Source: Fibrobacter succinogenes (GTDB lineage: Bacteria > Fibrobacterota > Fibrobacteria > Fibrobacterales > Fibrobacteraceae). Taken from it: a stretch of 64,000 bases of DNA. The stretch lies in contig CACZAD010000006.1 of the NCBI GenBank assembly GCA_902779055.1, positions 1 through 64,000 on the forward strand. The letters are read 5' to 3'. The position numbers were made by a program, and so were the translations under genes. The notes under the pieces were generated by a model that searched no databases, had not been told where the DNA came from, and saw nothing but the letters and a program-made list of their open reading frames with translations. Each line of letters starts with the position of its first letter. Within the stretch, counting starts at the first letter, position 1. Below, one piece after another: positions 32,950 through 41,898 of the stretch.

Positions 32950-35118
32950 TTACTTCACGATGAACTTGTTGGCGGAGAGCGTTTCGACTTGCACGATGTA
33001 AAGTCCGCGGTTAAGCGCACCCACATCCATCGTCTCGCTCATCCCCTGCACCGTCTTTTGCATCAGCACGTTGCCACGCACATCCATCACCTTGACGGAC
33101 TTGCCCACAACAGAACGCGGCACATTGAGCGAAAGCGTTTTACCCACAAGAGAAACTCTTGCCTTAGCAGCAACCGTAGACTTCGAAAGTCCAACAGAGA
33201 ATTCCACAGGCTTTGTCACTTCGTCATAGCGTTCCACGAGCGCCATCATATACCAAGTGCTATGCGGCAGCCACTGTTCAATCCAACGCCAGTTGTTCCA
33301 AGCTTCTTCCTCCGGATCAAAGCCCACGGCGCCAACGCCATCATCATCCCAAGCGATTCCCGAACCGTCCTGGTTCTTTCCGGTGATTCCGTTTGCAATG
33401 CCACCTTCGAGAGTCGCATCGTATTTAGACTGACCATCATACTTTGCAGGATTCTTGGTTCCCTTGCCATACATCATACAAGTTCCATACGGGTTCTTGC
33501 CCAAAATCCAGTCAAGCTGATCGACCGCATACTTCTGCACATCACTCGTAGAGACATTCCTGTATTCACCTTCAAAAATGCGCATTGCATACATCATTGC
33601 CGCAGAGAGGCTCGCAAGGCGGGCATCCTCACCCTGCCACCAGTAATTGCTTTCGTTGTCATGCGGAATAAAGAATCCATCCTTGACGGCTCCATTAGTC
33701 TTGTAAGTCTGGCGAGCATACCCAAACGGGTTATCAACCTTATTCGTAATATTGACAAGCCAGTCAAAATGAGTTCTAATGGCCTGACTAACACCAGACA
33801 ACGTTTCGTTCACACATCCACCGCCGATCATTGTAAGACACACCCATGCAGGAACGTCACGATCATGAATTTTCACGCCATCCTTTTCGTCAATGGCGTC
33901 AACAACTTCACTGTAACGGGCAAGGGCCATCAGTGGAAGGCCAGCATCACTTGCATGCCAGAACGGACGGGTCTTTGCATCGTCACTCCAGAAATAGCCA
34001 TCTTTACTGACACGAGATGCCAAGTGTTCGGCACGGTCATAAGCATCTTCCAAATAGCTCTGCGTCTTGGTCGCCGCATAAAGTTCCGTCGCCGCCAAAA
34101 GCGCTGTGTAATCGTCAATGATGTTTTCTTTACCATCGTCGCAGTAGGCACATGATTTGCCGATTTCCTGTTTTTCGGACAAATGCTTATATGCCTTTTC
34201 AGCCGCAGCCAAGTATTGTTCGCTTGTAAAGTCACCTTTCAGGTTTAACCTTGCAGCACTTGCAAGCGCAGCAATTGCCATGCCACCGCCTTCGCGGAAC
34301 GCCGTCTGGTAATCGGCAGTCTTTTTGCCATCAGAACCGGTAAAGGCACAGATTTCACGCTTGCCCAAAGGACTGCCCCAGTTATCAAAAACGGTCATGT
34401 AAAAGTAGCCTTCTTCGGCAAGCATACGCACCAAGAAGTCCGCACCATAAGCGGCTTCATCAGCCGTTTTCGCCTTAGTCGCAGTCGAGCCTAGCAAATT
34501 CGGGATGCGTTCCGAGGCAAAGGCAAGCGACCAAACCGTCAAAGGAATCTGCTGCGGATTCAAGTAATTCGCATAAGAGAGATGACTAAAATACTTGCTC
34601 ACATCGCCGCTTGCATCGTACCAGCCACCATGCACATCGACCTTTTTATCGGACTTGTAAATCGACATACTCTTGTCCCAACCTTCAACAGTCGGGTCAT
34701 CCGCACGGTCTTCATAGAAGTAATTAAGTACCGTTGCAAGCGTATTTTTCGCAAGCGCGTTTTCTTCAACCGTAAATTCGCCCGAATTCTGCGGTTGACC
34801 ATTCTCGGAAACTTGCAACGTGTATTTACCCGCCGCAAGATCCAAGGCGGTCAAATCGGCCACATAGAACTTGCCGTTGTTGAGCCAGTTGTCTGGATTC
34901 GAGCCCGCCGAAAGCTTGCCGGTCTTAACTGCGGCACCATTCGACATCACGCTAAATTCCGCACCATCGGTAAGGTTATCGCTCTTGACAATCACAGAAA
35001 TGGGCAGGCCAATATCGTAGCCGACCTGGTTATAAAAAAACTTGGTTTCTGCAGAGGCAACACCCGCGCTCAAAAGAACTGCGGTAGAGAAAATCGGGGA
35101 AAGCTTATATATATGCAT
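32950..35118 (-). CDS. Secreted GH9 endoglucanase with sorting-like C-terminal domain
   Basis: A 722-residue cellulase-type enzyme. Residues 1-23 are a signal peptide, ~24-115 an Ig-like CelD_N domain (FFYNQVGYD), and ~125-640 the GH9 barrel. The DAGD motif reads DASGD (Asp168, Asp172), and the general acid is probably Glu614 in NWRWIEQWLPH. The segment DWILGKNPYGTCMMYG matches the GH9 LGxNPxGxSY motif. The last ~75 residues (VMDVRGNVLMQ ... GLYIVQVE) resemble a type A sorting domain shared with proteins at 36834, 40491 and 50711. No Shine-Dalgarno is evident. Confidence 0.9.
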   Translation of the reverse strand: MHIYKLSPIFSTAVLLSAGVASAETKFFYNQVGYDIGLPISVIVKSDNLTDGAEFSVMSNGAAVKTGKLSAGSNPDNWLNNGKFYVADLTALDLAAGKYTLQVSENGQPQNSGEFTVEENALAKNTLATVLNYFYEDRADDPTVEGWDKSMSIYKSDKKVDVHGGWYDASGDVSKYFSHLSYANYLNPQQIPLTVWSLAFASERIPNLLGSTATKAKTADEAAYGADFLVRMLAEEGYFYMTVFDNWGSPLGKREICAFTGSDGKKTADYQTAFREGGGMAIAALASAARLNLKGDFTSEQYLAAAEKAYKHLSEKQEIGKSCAYCDDGKENIIDDYTALLAATELYAATKTQSYLEDAYDRAEHLASRVSKDGYFWSDDAKTRPFWHASDAGLPLMALARYSEVVDAIDEKDGVKIHDRDVPAWVCLTMIGGGCVNETLSGVSQAIRTHFDWLVNITNKVDNPFGYARQTYKTNGAVKDGFFIPHDNESNYWWQGEDARLASLSAAMMYAMRIFEGEYRNVSTSDVQKYAVDQLDWILGKNPYGTCMMYGKGTKNPAKYDGQSKYDATLEGGIANGITGKNQDGSGIAWDDDGVGAVGFDPEEEAWNNWRWIEQWLPHSTWYMMALVERYDEVTKPVEFSVGLSKSTVAAKARVSLVGKTLSLNVPRSVVGKSVKVMDVRGNVLMQKTVQGMSETMDVGALNRGLYIVQVETLSANKFIVK

Positions 35119-35180
35119 AAGCTAAATATAGATTCCCAACGATTTTTCGAAAAGTAAAATAATCCTCATACGAAAAGGAA

Positions 35181-35206
35181 ATTCCCGCTCGGTGGCGGGA
35201 ATGACA
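35181..35206. repeat. REP-like hairpin
   Basis: ATTCCCGC / GCGGGAAT stem with 6-base loop, ending in the family tail ATGACA. Confidence 0.7.
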
Positions 35207-35223
35207 TGCAAGGCGAGCGCAGC

Positions 35224-35244
35224 AAGAATGAGTTACTCATTCTT
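35224..35244. repeat. Perfect 21-bp palindrome
   Basis: AAGAATGAGT-T-ACTCATTCTT has 10-bp perfect arms and is flanked by GC and GC-rich words (GGCGAGCGCAGC before, GCCGAGCCGCAGC after). Confidence 0.75.
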
Positions 35245-35408
35245 ATTGCCGAGCCGCAGCAGTCAAGACACAAAGTGGAATGACAAAGGTGGCGGGAACG
35301 CCCTCATTTTTAACGCAATTTTTGCGTAGATAATAAGACAAGCCAATTCCGCCCAAACCCAAAAGTCTAGCAGAACCATTTATGAAGACGTCCTGTTATG
35401 GAGATTTT

Positions 35409-35459
35409 ATGGCAAACGAGCCTCTAAAGGAACTATTTTCAGAACTTCAAGTCCCTTAA
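35409..35459 (+). other. 16-codon small open frame with Shine-Dalgarno
   Basis: GGAG at 35400-35403 lies 5 nt before ATG; the frame encodes MANEPLKELFSELQVP and stops. I cannot tell a functional micropeptide from a truncated gene start. Confidence 0.25.
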
Positions 35460-35590
35460 AAGACAAGCAAATAGGCTTTACCGCACTTTTTAACGCAAAA
35501 TACACGTTAATTAGCAAACATTTTTCACGCAGTTCAAAAAATTCATTGACCATTCAAATTTTAAATCCTATGTTTGCGATGTAATAAGGA

Positions 35591-35616
35591 GACGCCCGTT
35601 CGGAGACGGGCATGAC
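35591..35616. repeat. REP-like hairpin
   Basis: GACGCCCGT...ACGGGC followed by the tail ATGACA. Confidence 0.7.
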
Positions 35617-35622
35617 ATCCCT

Positions 35623-35650
35623 AAGACCCATAACCTAAAACCTGAGACCT
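35623..35650 (+). repeat. Heptamer array NNNACCT x4 in the aldolase leader
   Basis: AAGACCC, ATAACCT, AAAACCT and GAGACCT follow in register and end 4 nt before the aldolase ATG, in the place of a Shine-Dalgarno. Confidence 0.8.
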
Positions 35651-35654
35651 AAAC

Positions 35655-36596
35655 ATGTACTACGAAACAATTAAAGTTCTCGACTGCACTATCCGCGACG
35701 GCGGCCTCGTCAACAAGCACGACTTCTCTCTGGAATTCGTCCGTCGTCTTTATACACTCCTTACCGCAGCCGGCGTAGACTATATGGAAATGGGTTACAA
35801 GAACTCCCCGGAACTCTTTGACCCGAAGGAATACGGTCCGTGGAAATTCTGCGACGACGATTTGCTCTGGAAAGTCAAGGACGGCATCGATTCCAACATC
35901 AAGATGGCCGTGATGGCCGACGTGGGCCGCGTCAATATGGACGCCGTGAAGCCCGCCGCCGAAAGCCCGTACCAGATGTTCCGCGTGGCCAGCTACGTGA
36001 AGAACATCGACAAGGGCATCAGTATGGTGAACGCCTTCCATGATATGGGCTACGAAACGACGCTCAACATTATGGCAGTCAGCCGCGATCGCGGTCCTGA
36101 ACTCGACGAAGCCCTCCACCAGGTCAACGAAGAATGCAAGGCCGACGTGCTTTACCTCGTCGACAGCTTCGGCGCCTTCTACCAAGAAGACATCGACAAG
36201 GAACTCGCCCGCTACAAGGGCATCGTGAAGAACAAGAAGTTCGGCTTCCACGGTCACAACAACCAGCAGCTCGCCTTCTCCAACACGATCCAGGCCATCA
36301 TCAACCACGTCGACTACCTCGACGGTTCCGTGTCCGGCATGGGCCGCGGCGCAGGTAACTGCACCACGGAACTCCTCCTCGGCTTCCTCAAGAATCCAAA
36401 GTACGACCTTCGCCCGGTTCTCGACGCCATTCAGGAACTCTTCTTGCCGTTGCAGAGCAAGTACGAATGGGGTTACATCATTCCGCAAATGATTACGGGT
36501 ATGCTCAACCGCCATCCGCAAGACGCCATTGCCGTCCGCAAGACCGAAGAAAAGGACATGTATCGTAAGTTCTACGAACACATGATTAACGACTAG
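35655..36596 (+). CDS. HMGL-like aldolase domain protein
   Basis: A 313-residue TIM-barrel protein of the DRE-TIM (HMGL-like) superfamily. LDCTIRDGGLVNKHDF is the N-terminal signature with the metal-binding Asp, and FHGHNNQQLAFSN holds the metal-binding His pair. The closest named family is 4-hydroxy-2-oxovalerate aldolase, but the C-terminal communication domain is not evident. Isolated, with its own terminator. The reaction is unknown; nearby genes do not point to a pathway. The leader consists of a heptamer array and lacks a Shine-Dalgarno. Confidence 0.82.
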   Translation: MYYETIKVLDCTIRDGGLVNKHDFSLEFVRRLYTLLTAAGVDYMEMGYKNSPELFDPKEYGPWKFCDDDLLWKVKDGIDSNIKMAVMADVGRVNMDAVKPAAESPYQMFRVASYVKNIDKGISMVNAFHDMGYETTLNIMAVSRDRGPELDEALHQVNEECKADVLYLVDSFGAFYQEDIDKELARYKGIVKNKKFGFHGHNNQQLAFSNTIQAIINHVDYLDGSVSGMGRGAGNCTTELLLGFLKNPKYDLRPVLDAIQELFLPLQSKYEWGYIIPQMITGMLNRHPQDAIAVRKTEEKDMYRKFYEHMIND

Positions 36597-36623
36597 CGAC
36601 AAAGTATTTCCTGAATCCAAACG

Positions 36624-36650
36624 CCCCGGATATTTTTCCGGGGTTTTCTT
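36624..36650 (+). terminator. Terminator of the aldolase gene
   Basis: Stem CCCCGGA / TCCGGGG with a 6-base loop and TTTTCTT tail. Confidence 0.85.
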
Positions 36651-36833
36651 ATGTTACAAACGTATCATAGGAATACGATTTTTATTTTTTAGTTTAAAAA
36701 ATTGCTATTTCATTCAATTTTTAAAGAAAAAGTATCACAATTTTTCACTTTATCAGAAAAATTAGCGTATATTTGTATACACAAGGACGGCACCCCAGTC
36801 CTTAGGAAAGAAAAAACAAAAGAGGAGGAACAC

Positions 36834-39800
36834 ATGAAGCCTTTAAAAACCTTAATTGCAACCACGGTTGCAATAGGCGCATCCAGCTTATGGGCCGCAA
36901 ATAGCGCCGCTCAAACAAAAGAATTTCACATTTTCTTGCCCAACAATACCGCTTGGCAGTCTTCCACTCCGCTCATCAATGAAAACGGCAAGGACCACGC
37001 CCTCGAAATCGATCCGGAACACTGCGGATGGTACATCAGACGTTACATCAACGAACCTATTCCGCAAAAAGTTCTCATCCACAGAGACGATGATACAGCT
37101 ATGGCCGAAGCCATCGGTATGAACGGCGCCTGGGAAAGCAATCCTAGCGATCCAGAAGCCATCCAGCTCGACGGCCTGTTCGATTTGGCTGGTTCCACAA
37201 ACGCGCTCTACTTTGTCGCCGATGAAGACCAGGCAGCAACGCTCCCCGCCGTAAACAAAGGTTGGTTCTTGGAACGCCCGCAAATCGAAGGCACATGCGA
37301 ATTCTGGCTTGCCACCTTGGTTTATGATACAGACGCATCGTTGCATGGCGCATTCTCCTGCGAACCGAACTGGAATCCGGGTCAGACAGAAAGCCAGGCA
37401 CGCGCAAACGCCTGCTACTACCCGAACGCCAAGTTTCCCGTCGTATCATCGAACAGCGATGAGTTCCCCTGCATCGGCCTGACCACAGGCATTGTGGAAT
37501 CCACCCTTTCCACAAACGAAAAAGGAGCCAAGAAGCCAAAACTCACAGCCAAGGGCAAGGCCTGCTTCGGCGCCCAAGCCGACGAGGCTTTCGCAGCAAT
37601 GTTCGAATCCACTCCGGGCGTCAACGAAACGTACTGCGTCGATATGCCGTTCGTAAAGGCTGCTGACGGCAAGTACGAATTCAATTCCGATACATATATG
37701 AGCCCGGGAGCAACCGTTCCCGGCGGATTCTACCCGGCAGAAACTGCACCCGCAGCAGAATTGATGATCAGCGAACGCCTCCCGGCCGCCGAAAGCAAGC
37801 GCAAGGCCGAAGGCCCCACATTCTTCTGCACCGACGAAGCCAGCTCGGCAACGCCGCTCGGCCTCCGTACGATCCACCCGACAGAAGGCGTTCCCGTCAG
37901 CGACCTGATTTGTAACGGTCCGGGCTGGGACGGCGGTATCGATTGCGAAGGACTGTTCGCCGCAGGTAGCGAATTCATCTCCGGCGCAGAAGCGACTCCG
38001 GCCGGCGCTCTGATTTCCAAGAAATTCGGAGTCAGCTGGATTGGCGATGGCTGGGCCTGGTCCTGCCCGACCACCAGCGCTCCGGAAGGATGGCAGTTCT
38101 ACCAGCAGAATACCGAAAAGCCCATCACATCGAACAACGAAGGCTCCTACAGATGGACTTCGACAGACGGCTCCAACGAGGACGACAGCAGGATCCTGAC
38201 AACGGGCGGCCGTAACCAGCATTTCTGCACAGAATCCCATTCCACATTCCGCTACAAGAAAGGCTTGAAGTTCAGCTTTAGCAGCGCCGGTGACTTGTGG
38301 GTCTACCTTGACAACAAGCTCGCCGTTGACCTTGGCGGCTCTCACTTGCCCACCCCGGCATACGTCGATTTGGACAAGTTCTTGCCAGACGCCGAAGTCG
38401 GAAGCTACTACGACATTGACATTTACTCTTGCGATCGCCGCACCACAACCAGTTCGCTCCGCATCAAGACGAATATGTTCGTCGAAAAGGCCACCGGCAT
38501 CACATACACTGGTAAGCAGGATAAGAACGCCTACATCACGAAAAATGACAATCAATTCAAGTTGTGCTACATCGAAAGTTCGGCAGGTTCTTGCGCCGCA
38601 GCTTTGGGCAACAGCACCAGAACAACCTGCGAAACCGACATCATGCAGCCGATCAAGTTTACGTTTACTAAAGACCCGACCGCAGCCGATCCGAGCCAGA
38701 CCATCATTAGTCCGGACGAATTCGAAACAACGCCGATCCAGGCTAACGGCGGCATCAACGTGACCATCCCCGGCAAGCCCATCATCAACACGGACAAGCT
38801 CAAGGAATCCCTCCCCGGCGGCACATATTACCTCGTCATACAAATCGGTTCTGATAAGACCGCCATCAAGGTCGTCATCAGCTGCGCTGAAACCGCCGCA
38901 GGCATTACAATTAGCAGCAAGACTAACAAGGAAGACTACATCAAAAACGCAAACAATCATTACGAAGTCTGCTACCACGAACAAACCAACACTTGCTCCG
39001 TCAACGAAAACATCGAGGAGAAATTCAGCTGCGGAGGAGCAATTTCTCAGCCGATTACTTACACCCTCACAACGGATCCGACTGCAACCGATCCAAGCCA
39101 GACAATCGTCAGCCCGGAAGAATTCGCAGCAACACCGATTTTGGCTAATGGCGGTATCGATGTGTCGAACCCAGGCAAGCCCATTATCAACACGGAAACG
39201 CTCAAGGGTTACCTCCCGGGTGGCGTATATTACCTCGTCGTCCAAATCGGTTCCGACAAGAAGGCCATCAAGCTCCAGGTCCAGAGCAAGATTAGCGTTG
39301 CCAACCGTGAAGCCATCGTTGTTAACGATAAAACAAACAACGACGTCACATACTCGCTCAAGTCTATGGCTTTGGCTTCGACACCAAGCATCGACGGTTC
39401 CATTAGCGAAAGCCAGCTGGTCCCACTCTACATTGCAACTATCGTCGATCCTTGCAATAGTGGTTCTATTTGCGGAGACCCGCTTTTAATGCAGAGCGCC
39501 GCAGGCGCCACATACAGCCTGCAATCCAGCAGCAACCAAGTGATCTTCTTCGCAAAGAAAAATGGCAAGCTCATGGTCATCGACCCGTCCGCCAGCCGCA
39601 CAATTGGAGCATCCGGCATTGACACCGTCTACGCCACCATACCGGCAGATGAACTGTCTGCAGAAGCAGAGAAGGTTTCGATCAACGTAAAAGGAAGCTC
39701 TCGCATAGCCGAAATCACGTTCTTCGCACCAAAACTCGTGTTCGTGAAATCCGAAGCCTCGCTCGAAGTCGTCAATTCCGATCCGGATTCGAGACTCCGT

Positions 39801-40331
39801 TTGCAGGGTGCATCCTATGAGATTTACCTCATTGCCATCAGGCCGGATCATACAATCTGCACGGAATGCAACTTCAGCATCAGCAAGGGCATCCAGACAT
39901 CCGCTGGCATCAACGTGATCGCCGGAGGCCGAATCACTAACGGTCGAGGAGTCATCGGCATTCTCGCAACGAGAACTTACGAAAAGGGAACCGAAAGCGG
40001 AACTGCAACGCTCCACATCGTAGGCCCGCAGCCGTCTCTCACATCGAGCAAGTACACCAACATGCAATTCGTCGAAGGCACGCTCGCCTCCCCCGAAACC
40101 AAGGTTCTCGCCAAGTCTGACTTTAGCATCACTAAAGTCAACCCGCTTGAATTCGTGATTTCGACCAACAACCTGCAACAAGGTGCGGCAAAGAAATTCG
40201 CCGTCATGGATATGAAGGGACAGATCATTACGACCGGCAACCTGACAAGAGACACACACGTGAAGGTTCCGACATCCGGCTCCTACGTCGTCAAGGTCGG
40301 ACAAGGTTACAAGCGCGTGAATATGAAGTAA
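36834..40331 (+). CDS. Secreted fibro-slime domain protein
   Basis: A 1165-residue surface protein. Residues 1-22 are a signal peptide. The fibro-slime (TIGR02148) domain at ~400-550 includes FGVSWIGDGWAW, KGLKFSFSSAGDLWVYLDNK and LAVDLGGSH. Two tandem ~130-residue repeats follow (~555-820), each with a Cys pair and YYLVxQIGSDKxAIK. The C-terminus (AVMDMKGQIITTG ... GSYVVKVGQGYKRVNMK) is sorting-like. GAGGAGG lies 5 nt before the ATG at 36834, so the frame from 36702 is too long. Fibro-slime proteins are linked to adhesion to cellulose in Fibrobacter; that role here is inferred. Confidence 0.88.
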   Translation: MKPLKTLIATTVAIGASSLWAANSAAQTKEFHIFLPNNTAWQSSTPLINENGKDHALEIDPEHCGWYIRRYINEPIPQKVLIHRDDDTAMAEAIGMNGAWESNPSDPEAIQLDGLFDLAGSTNALYFVADEDQAATLPAVNKGWFLERPQIEGTCEFWLATLVYDTDASLHGAFSCEPNWNPGQTESQARANACYYPNAKFPVVSSNSDEFPCIGLTTGIVESTLSTNEKGAKKPKLTAKGKACFGAQADEAFAAMFESTPGVNETYCVDMPFVKAADGKYEFNSDTYMSPGATVPGGFYPAETAPAAELMISERLPAAESKRKAEGPTFFCTDEASSATPLGLRTIHPTEGVPVSDLICNGPGWDGGIDCEGLFAAGSEFISGAEATPAGALISKKFGVSWIGDGWAWSCPTTSAPEGWQFYQQNTEKPITSNNEGSYRWTSTDGSNEDDSRILTTGGRNQHFCTESHSTFRYKKGLKFSFSSAGDLWVYLDNKLAVDLGGSHLPTPAYVDLDKFLPDAEVGSYYDIDIYSCDRRTTTSSLRIKTNMFVEKATGITYTGKQDKNAYITKNDNQFKLCYIESSAGSCAAALGNSTRTTCETDIMQPIKFTFTKDPTAADPSQTIISPDEFETTPIQANGGINVTIPGKPIINTDKLKESLPGGTYYLVIQIGSDKTAIKVVISCAETAAGITISSKTNKEDYIKNANNHYEVCYHEQTNTCSVNENIEEKFSCGGAISQPITYTLTTDPTATDPSQTIVSPEEFAATPILANGGIDVSNPGKPIINTETLKGYLPGGVYYLVVQIGSDKKAIKLQVQSKISVANREAIVVNDKTNNDVTYSLKSMALASTPSIDGSISESQLVPLYIATIVDPCNSGSICGDPLLMQSAAGATYSLQSSSNQVIFFAKKNGKLMVIDPSASRTIGASGIDTVYATIPADELSAEAEKVSINVKGSSRIAEITFFAPKLVFVKSEASLEVVNSDPDSRLRLQGASYEIYLIAIRPDHTICTECNFSISKGIQTSAGINVIAGGRITNGRGVIGILATRTYEKGTESGTATLHIVGPQPSLTSSKYTNMQFVEGTLASPETKVLAKSDFSITKVNPLEFVISTNNLQQGAAKKFAVMDMKGQIITTGNLTRDTHVKVPTSGSYVVKVGQGYKRVNMK

Positions 40332-40377
40332 AAACAACTTTGTTCAAGGAGGAATCGCTCAGGCATCTGGGCGCAGG

Positions 40378-40410
40378 AATGTGCGGCGAAAGCCGCACAT
40401 TTTTGTTTTT
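40378..40410 (+). terminator. Terminator of the fibro-slime gene
   Basis: A 10-bp perfect stem AATGTGCGGC / GCCGCACATT with a GAAA tetraloop, then a T-rich tail. Confidence 0.92.
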
Positions 40411-40432
40411 ACACCAATAAGTTTTCGAATGC

Positions 40433-40461
40433 AAAAAAAGACTCCCGGCATTTGCCGAGAG
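40433..40461 (-). terminator. Terminator of the convergent secreted-protein gene
   Basis: Minus-strand stem CTCTCGGC / GCCGGGAG (one G-T pair) with a 4-base loop and a T7 tail. Confidence 0.82.
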
Positions 40462-40490
40462 CCATTTGATTTACGAACAACCAGTTTTGA

Positions 40491-41609
40491 TTACTTCAAG
40501 ATGACGCTCTTGGAGTTGATCAAACCATTGTGAACGATCTTTACGATATAAAGACCATTGGGCACGATACCGGAGTTCCACTTGATCTGGTGAACACCCG
40601 GCATAAGGTTTTCTTGAGCAATGTTAGCAACAACGGCGCCATTGACATTCATAACAGAAATCTTGGCATCGCCAGCAGATTCAAGTTCAATCGTAATTGC
40701 AGAACGGTCAAGGCCACGGATTGCAGCAGAAGTCGGCATAGCAGCCATCGGAGCTTCAATGGCATCATCAGCAGACTTTGCAAGCATGCCGCTAGAAGAA
40801 CCGGTCCACTTGATAACATTATACAACGTATTCAAGTCGCTAACCATAATTCTGCTAAGACGATTTTCAATTTCGCCCGGAATGTTAGAATCATTATGAT
40901 TCCACATCACAGTCTGATCTTCCCAGATATTGCATATAAAAGAACCATTAGCATTTCTACATTCGTTACCTCTTACGTACCGATTGGCTCCGTAACATTG
41001 ACAATCATCATTACGAACCATCCCTAAATGTCTAGTTCTTTTTCTGTCATCTTCGTCATCAATTTTGATGTAATAATGTTTAATGTTGTTCTTGTTTGCG
41101 ATGTCATCTCTATTTGCAAAAACACCGTATTGAACATTTTTAAAGGGATACTTTGCAGTAGCGTTACTAGATTTCGGGACAAAGCAATACTCAAATGTAG
41201 CTATATCTCTATTTATGACGCTTGGGCTGACATTTCCTTGAACGCTATTTCTATTTTTCTTATTTTCCGTATCATGCGTAAAGGAAAACGCCGTGGCACC
41301 GCTTGGACACGAATTATCCATTCTTAAAACAACATAATCATATGAAACAGGAAGCATTTCATTAGAATTAATAACGCAATACGTAAATGTCGCATGCCCA
41401 CCAAGCGCAATTCCTGGAATAGTTCTATCATTGGGGTCACTAAGACTAATGATTTTTGTATCATTATCACTGTCTTCCACATCAAGGTCAAAATAAACCT
41501 GTTCTCCAGGGCACTTATAGGATGCGTCTCTTTTCAAGACACCAATTCTAGTTGCATAGCTCATACTCATAGCGCAAGCCAGAGTCATTACTAAATATTT
41601 ATTTTTCAT
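40491..41609 (-). CDS. Secreted protein with sorting-like C-terminal domain
   Basis: A 372-residue protein with a signal peptide (1-19, MKNKYLVMTLACAMSMSYA), an unrecognised Cys-containing body (~20-270; Cys in KCPGEQ, TYCV, NSCP, EYCF, DDCQCYG) and a C-terminal ~85 residues with ISVMNVNGAVVANI and NGLYIVKIVHNG, matching the sorting-like domains at 32950 and 36834. AAAGGAG lies about 8 nt before the ATG. Composition is AT-rich. Function unknown; cell-surface or secreted. Confidence 0.8.
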   Translation of the reverse strand: MKNKYLVMTLACAMSMSYATRIGVLKRDASYKCPGEQVYFDLDVEDSDNDTKIISLSDPNDRTIPGIALGGHATFTYCVINSNEMLPVSYDYVVLRMDNSCPSGATAFSFTHDTENKKNRNSVQGNVSPSVINRDIATFEYCFVPKSSNATAKYPFKNVQYGVFANRDDIANKNNIKHYYIKIDDEDDRKRTRHLGMVRNDDCQCYGANRYVRGNECRNANGSFICNIWEDQTVMWNHNDSNIPGEIENRLSRIMVSDLNTLYNVIKWTGSSSGMLAKSADDAIEAPMAAMPTSAAIRGLDRSAITIELESAGDAKISVMNVNGAVVANIAQENLMPGVHQIKWNSGIVPNGLYIVKIVHNGLINSKSVILK

Positions 41610-41836
41610 ACTTTTTATCTCCTTTATTTAAAAAAGTACGTACAATATAATAAAGACAAATTTATTTAAAAGACCACATATCACTCAAAAAGATTACTTT
41701 TTTATAACTTTTTATATCACTATACACAAAGAACACATTCTAACAAAACTATCAACAAATTATCACATATAAAATTTTATAAACAAAGTTACTTATCAAA
41801 ACATTTTTACTATAGCAAAAAAAATCTCGCACATAC

Positions 41837-41861
41837 AAAAAGCCCGCTCATAAGAGCGGGC
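41837..41861 (-). terminator. Terminator of the aldo/keto reductase gene
   Basis: Minus-strand 8-bp stem GCCCGCTC / GAGCGGGC with a 4-base loop and TTTTT. Confidence 0.88.
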
Positions 41862-41898
41862 GACGGAATTATATAGATTTCGTTACCAAAAGTTTTTT

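Larger units (their letters stand above)
35119..35654. other. 536-bp intergenic region rich in small repeats
   Basis: No full gene is seen. It holds two REP-like hairpins (35181-35206, 35591-35616), a long palindrome at 35224-35244 and a heptamer array at 35623-35650. A 16-codon frame, MANEPLKELFSELQVP (35409-35459), has GGAG 5 nt before its ATG; it could be a leader peptide or the start of a lost gene. Confidence 0.6.

Noticed and set aside
37446..39245. Long minus-strand frame inside the fibro-slime gene
   Set aside because: Cys-rich low-sense product without start signals; the plus strand has signal peptide, domains and terminator.
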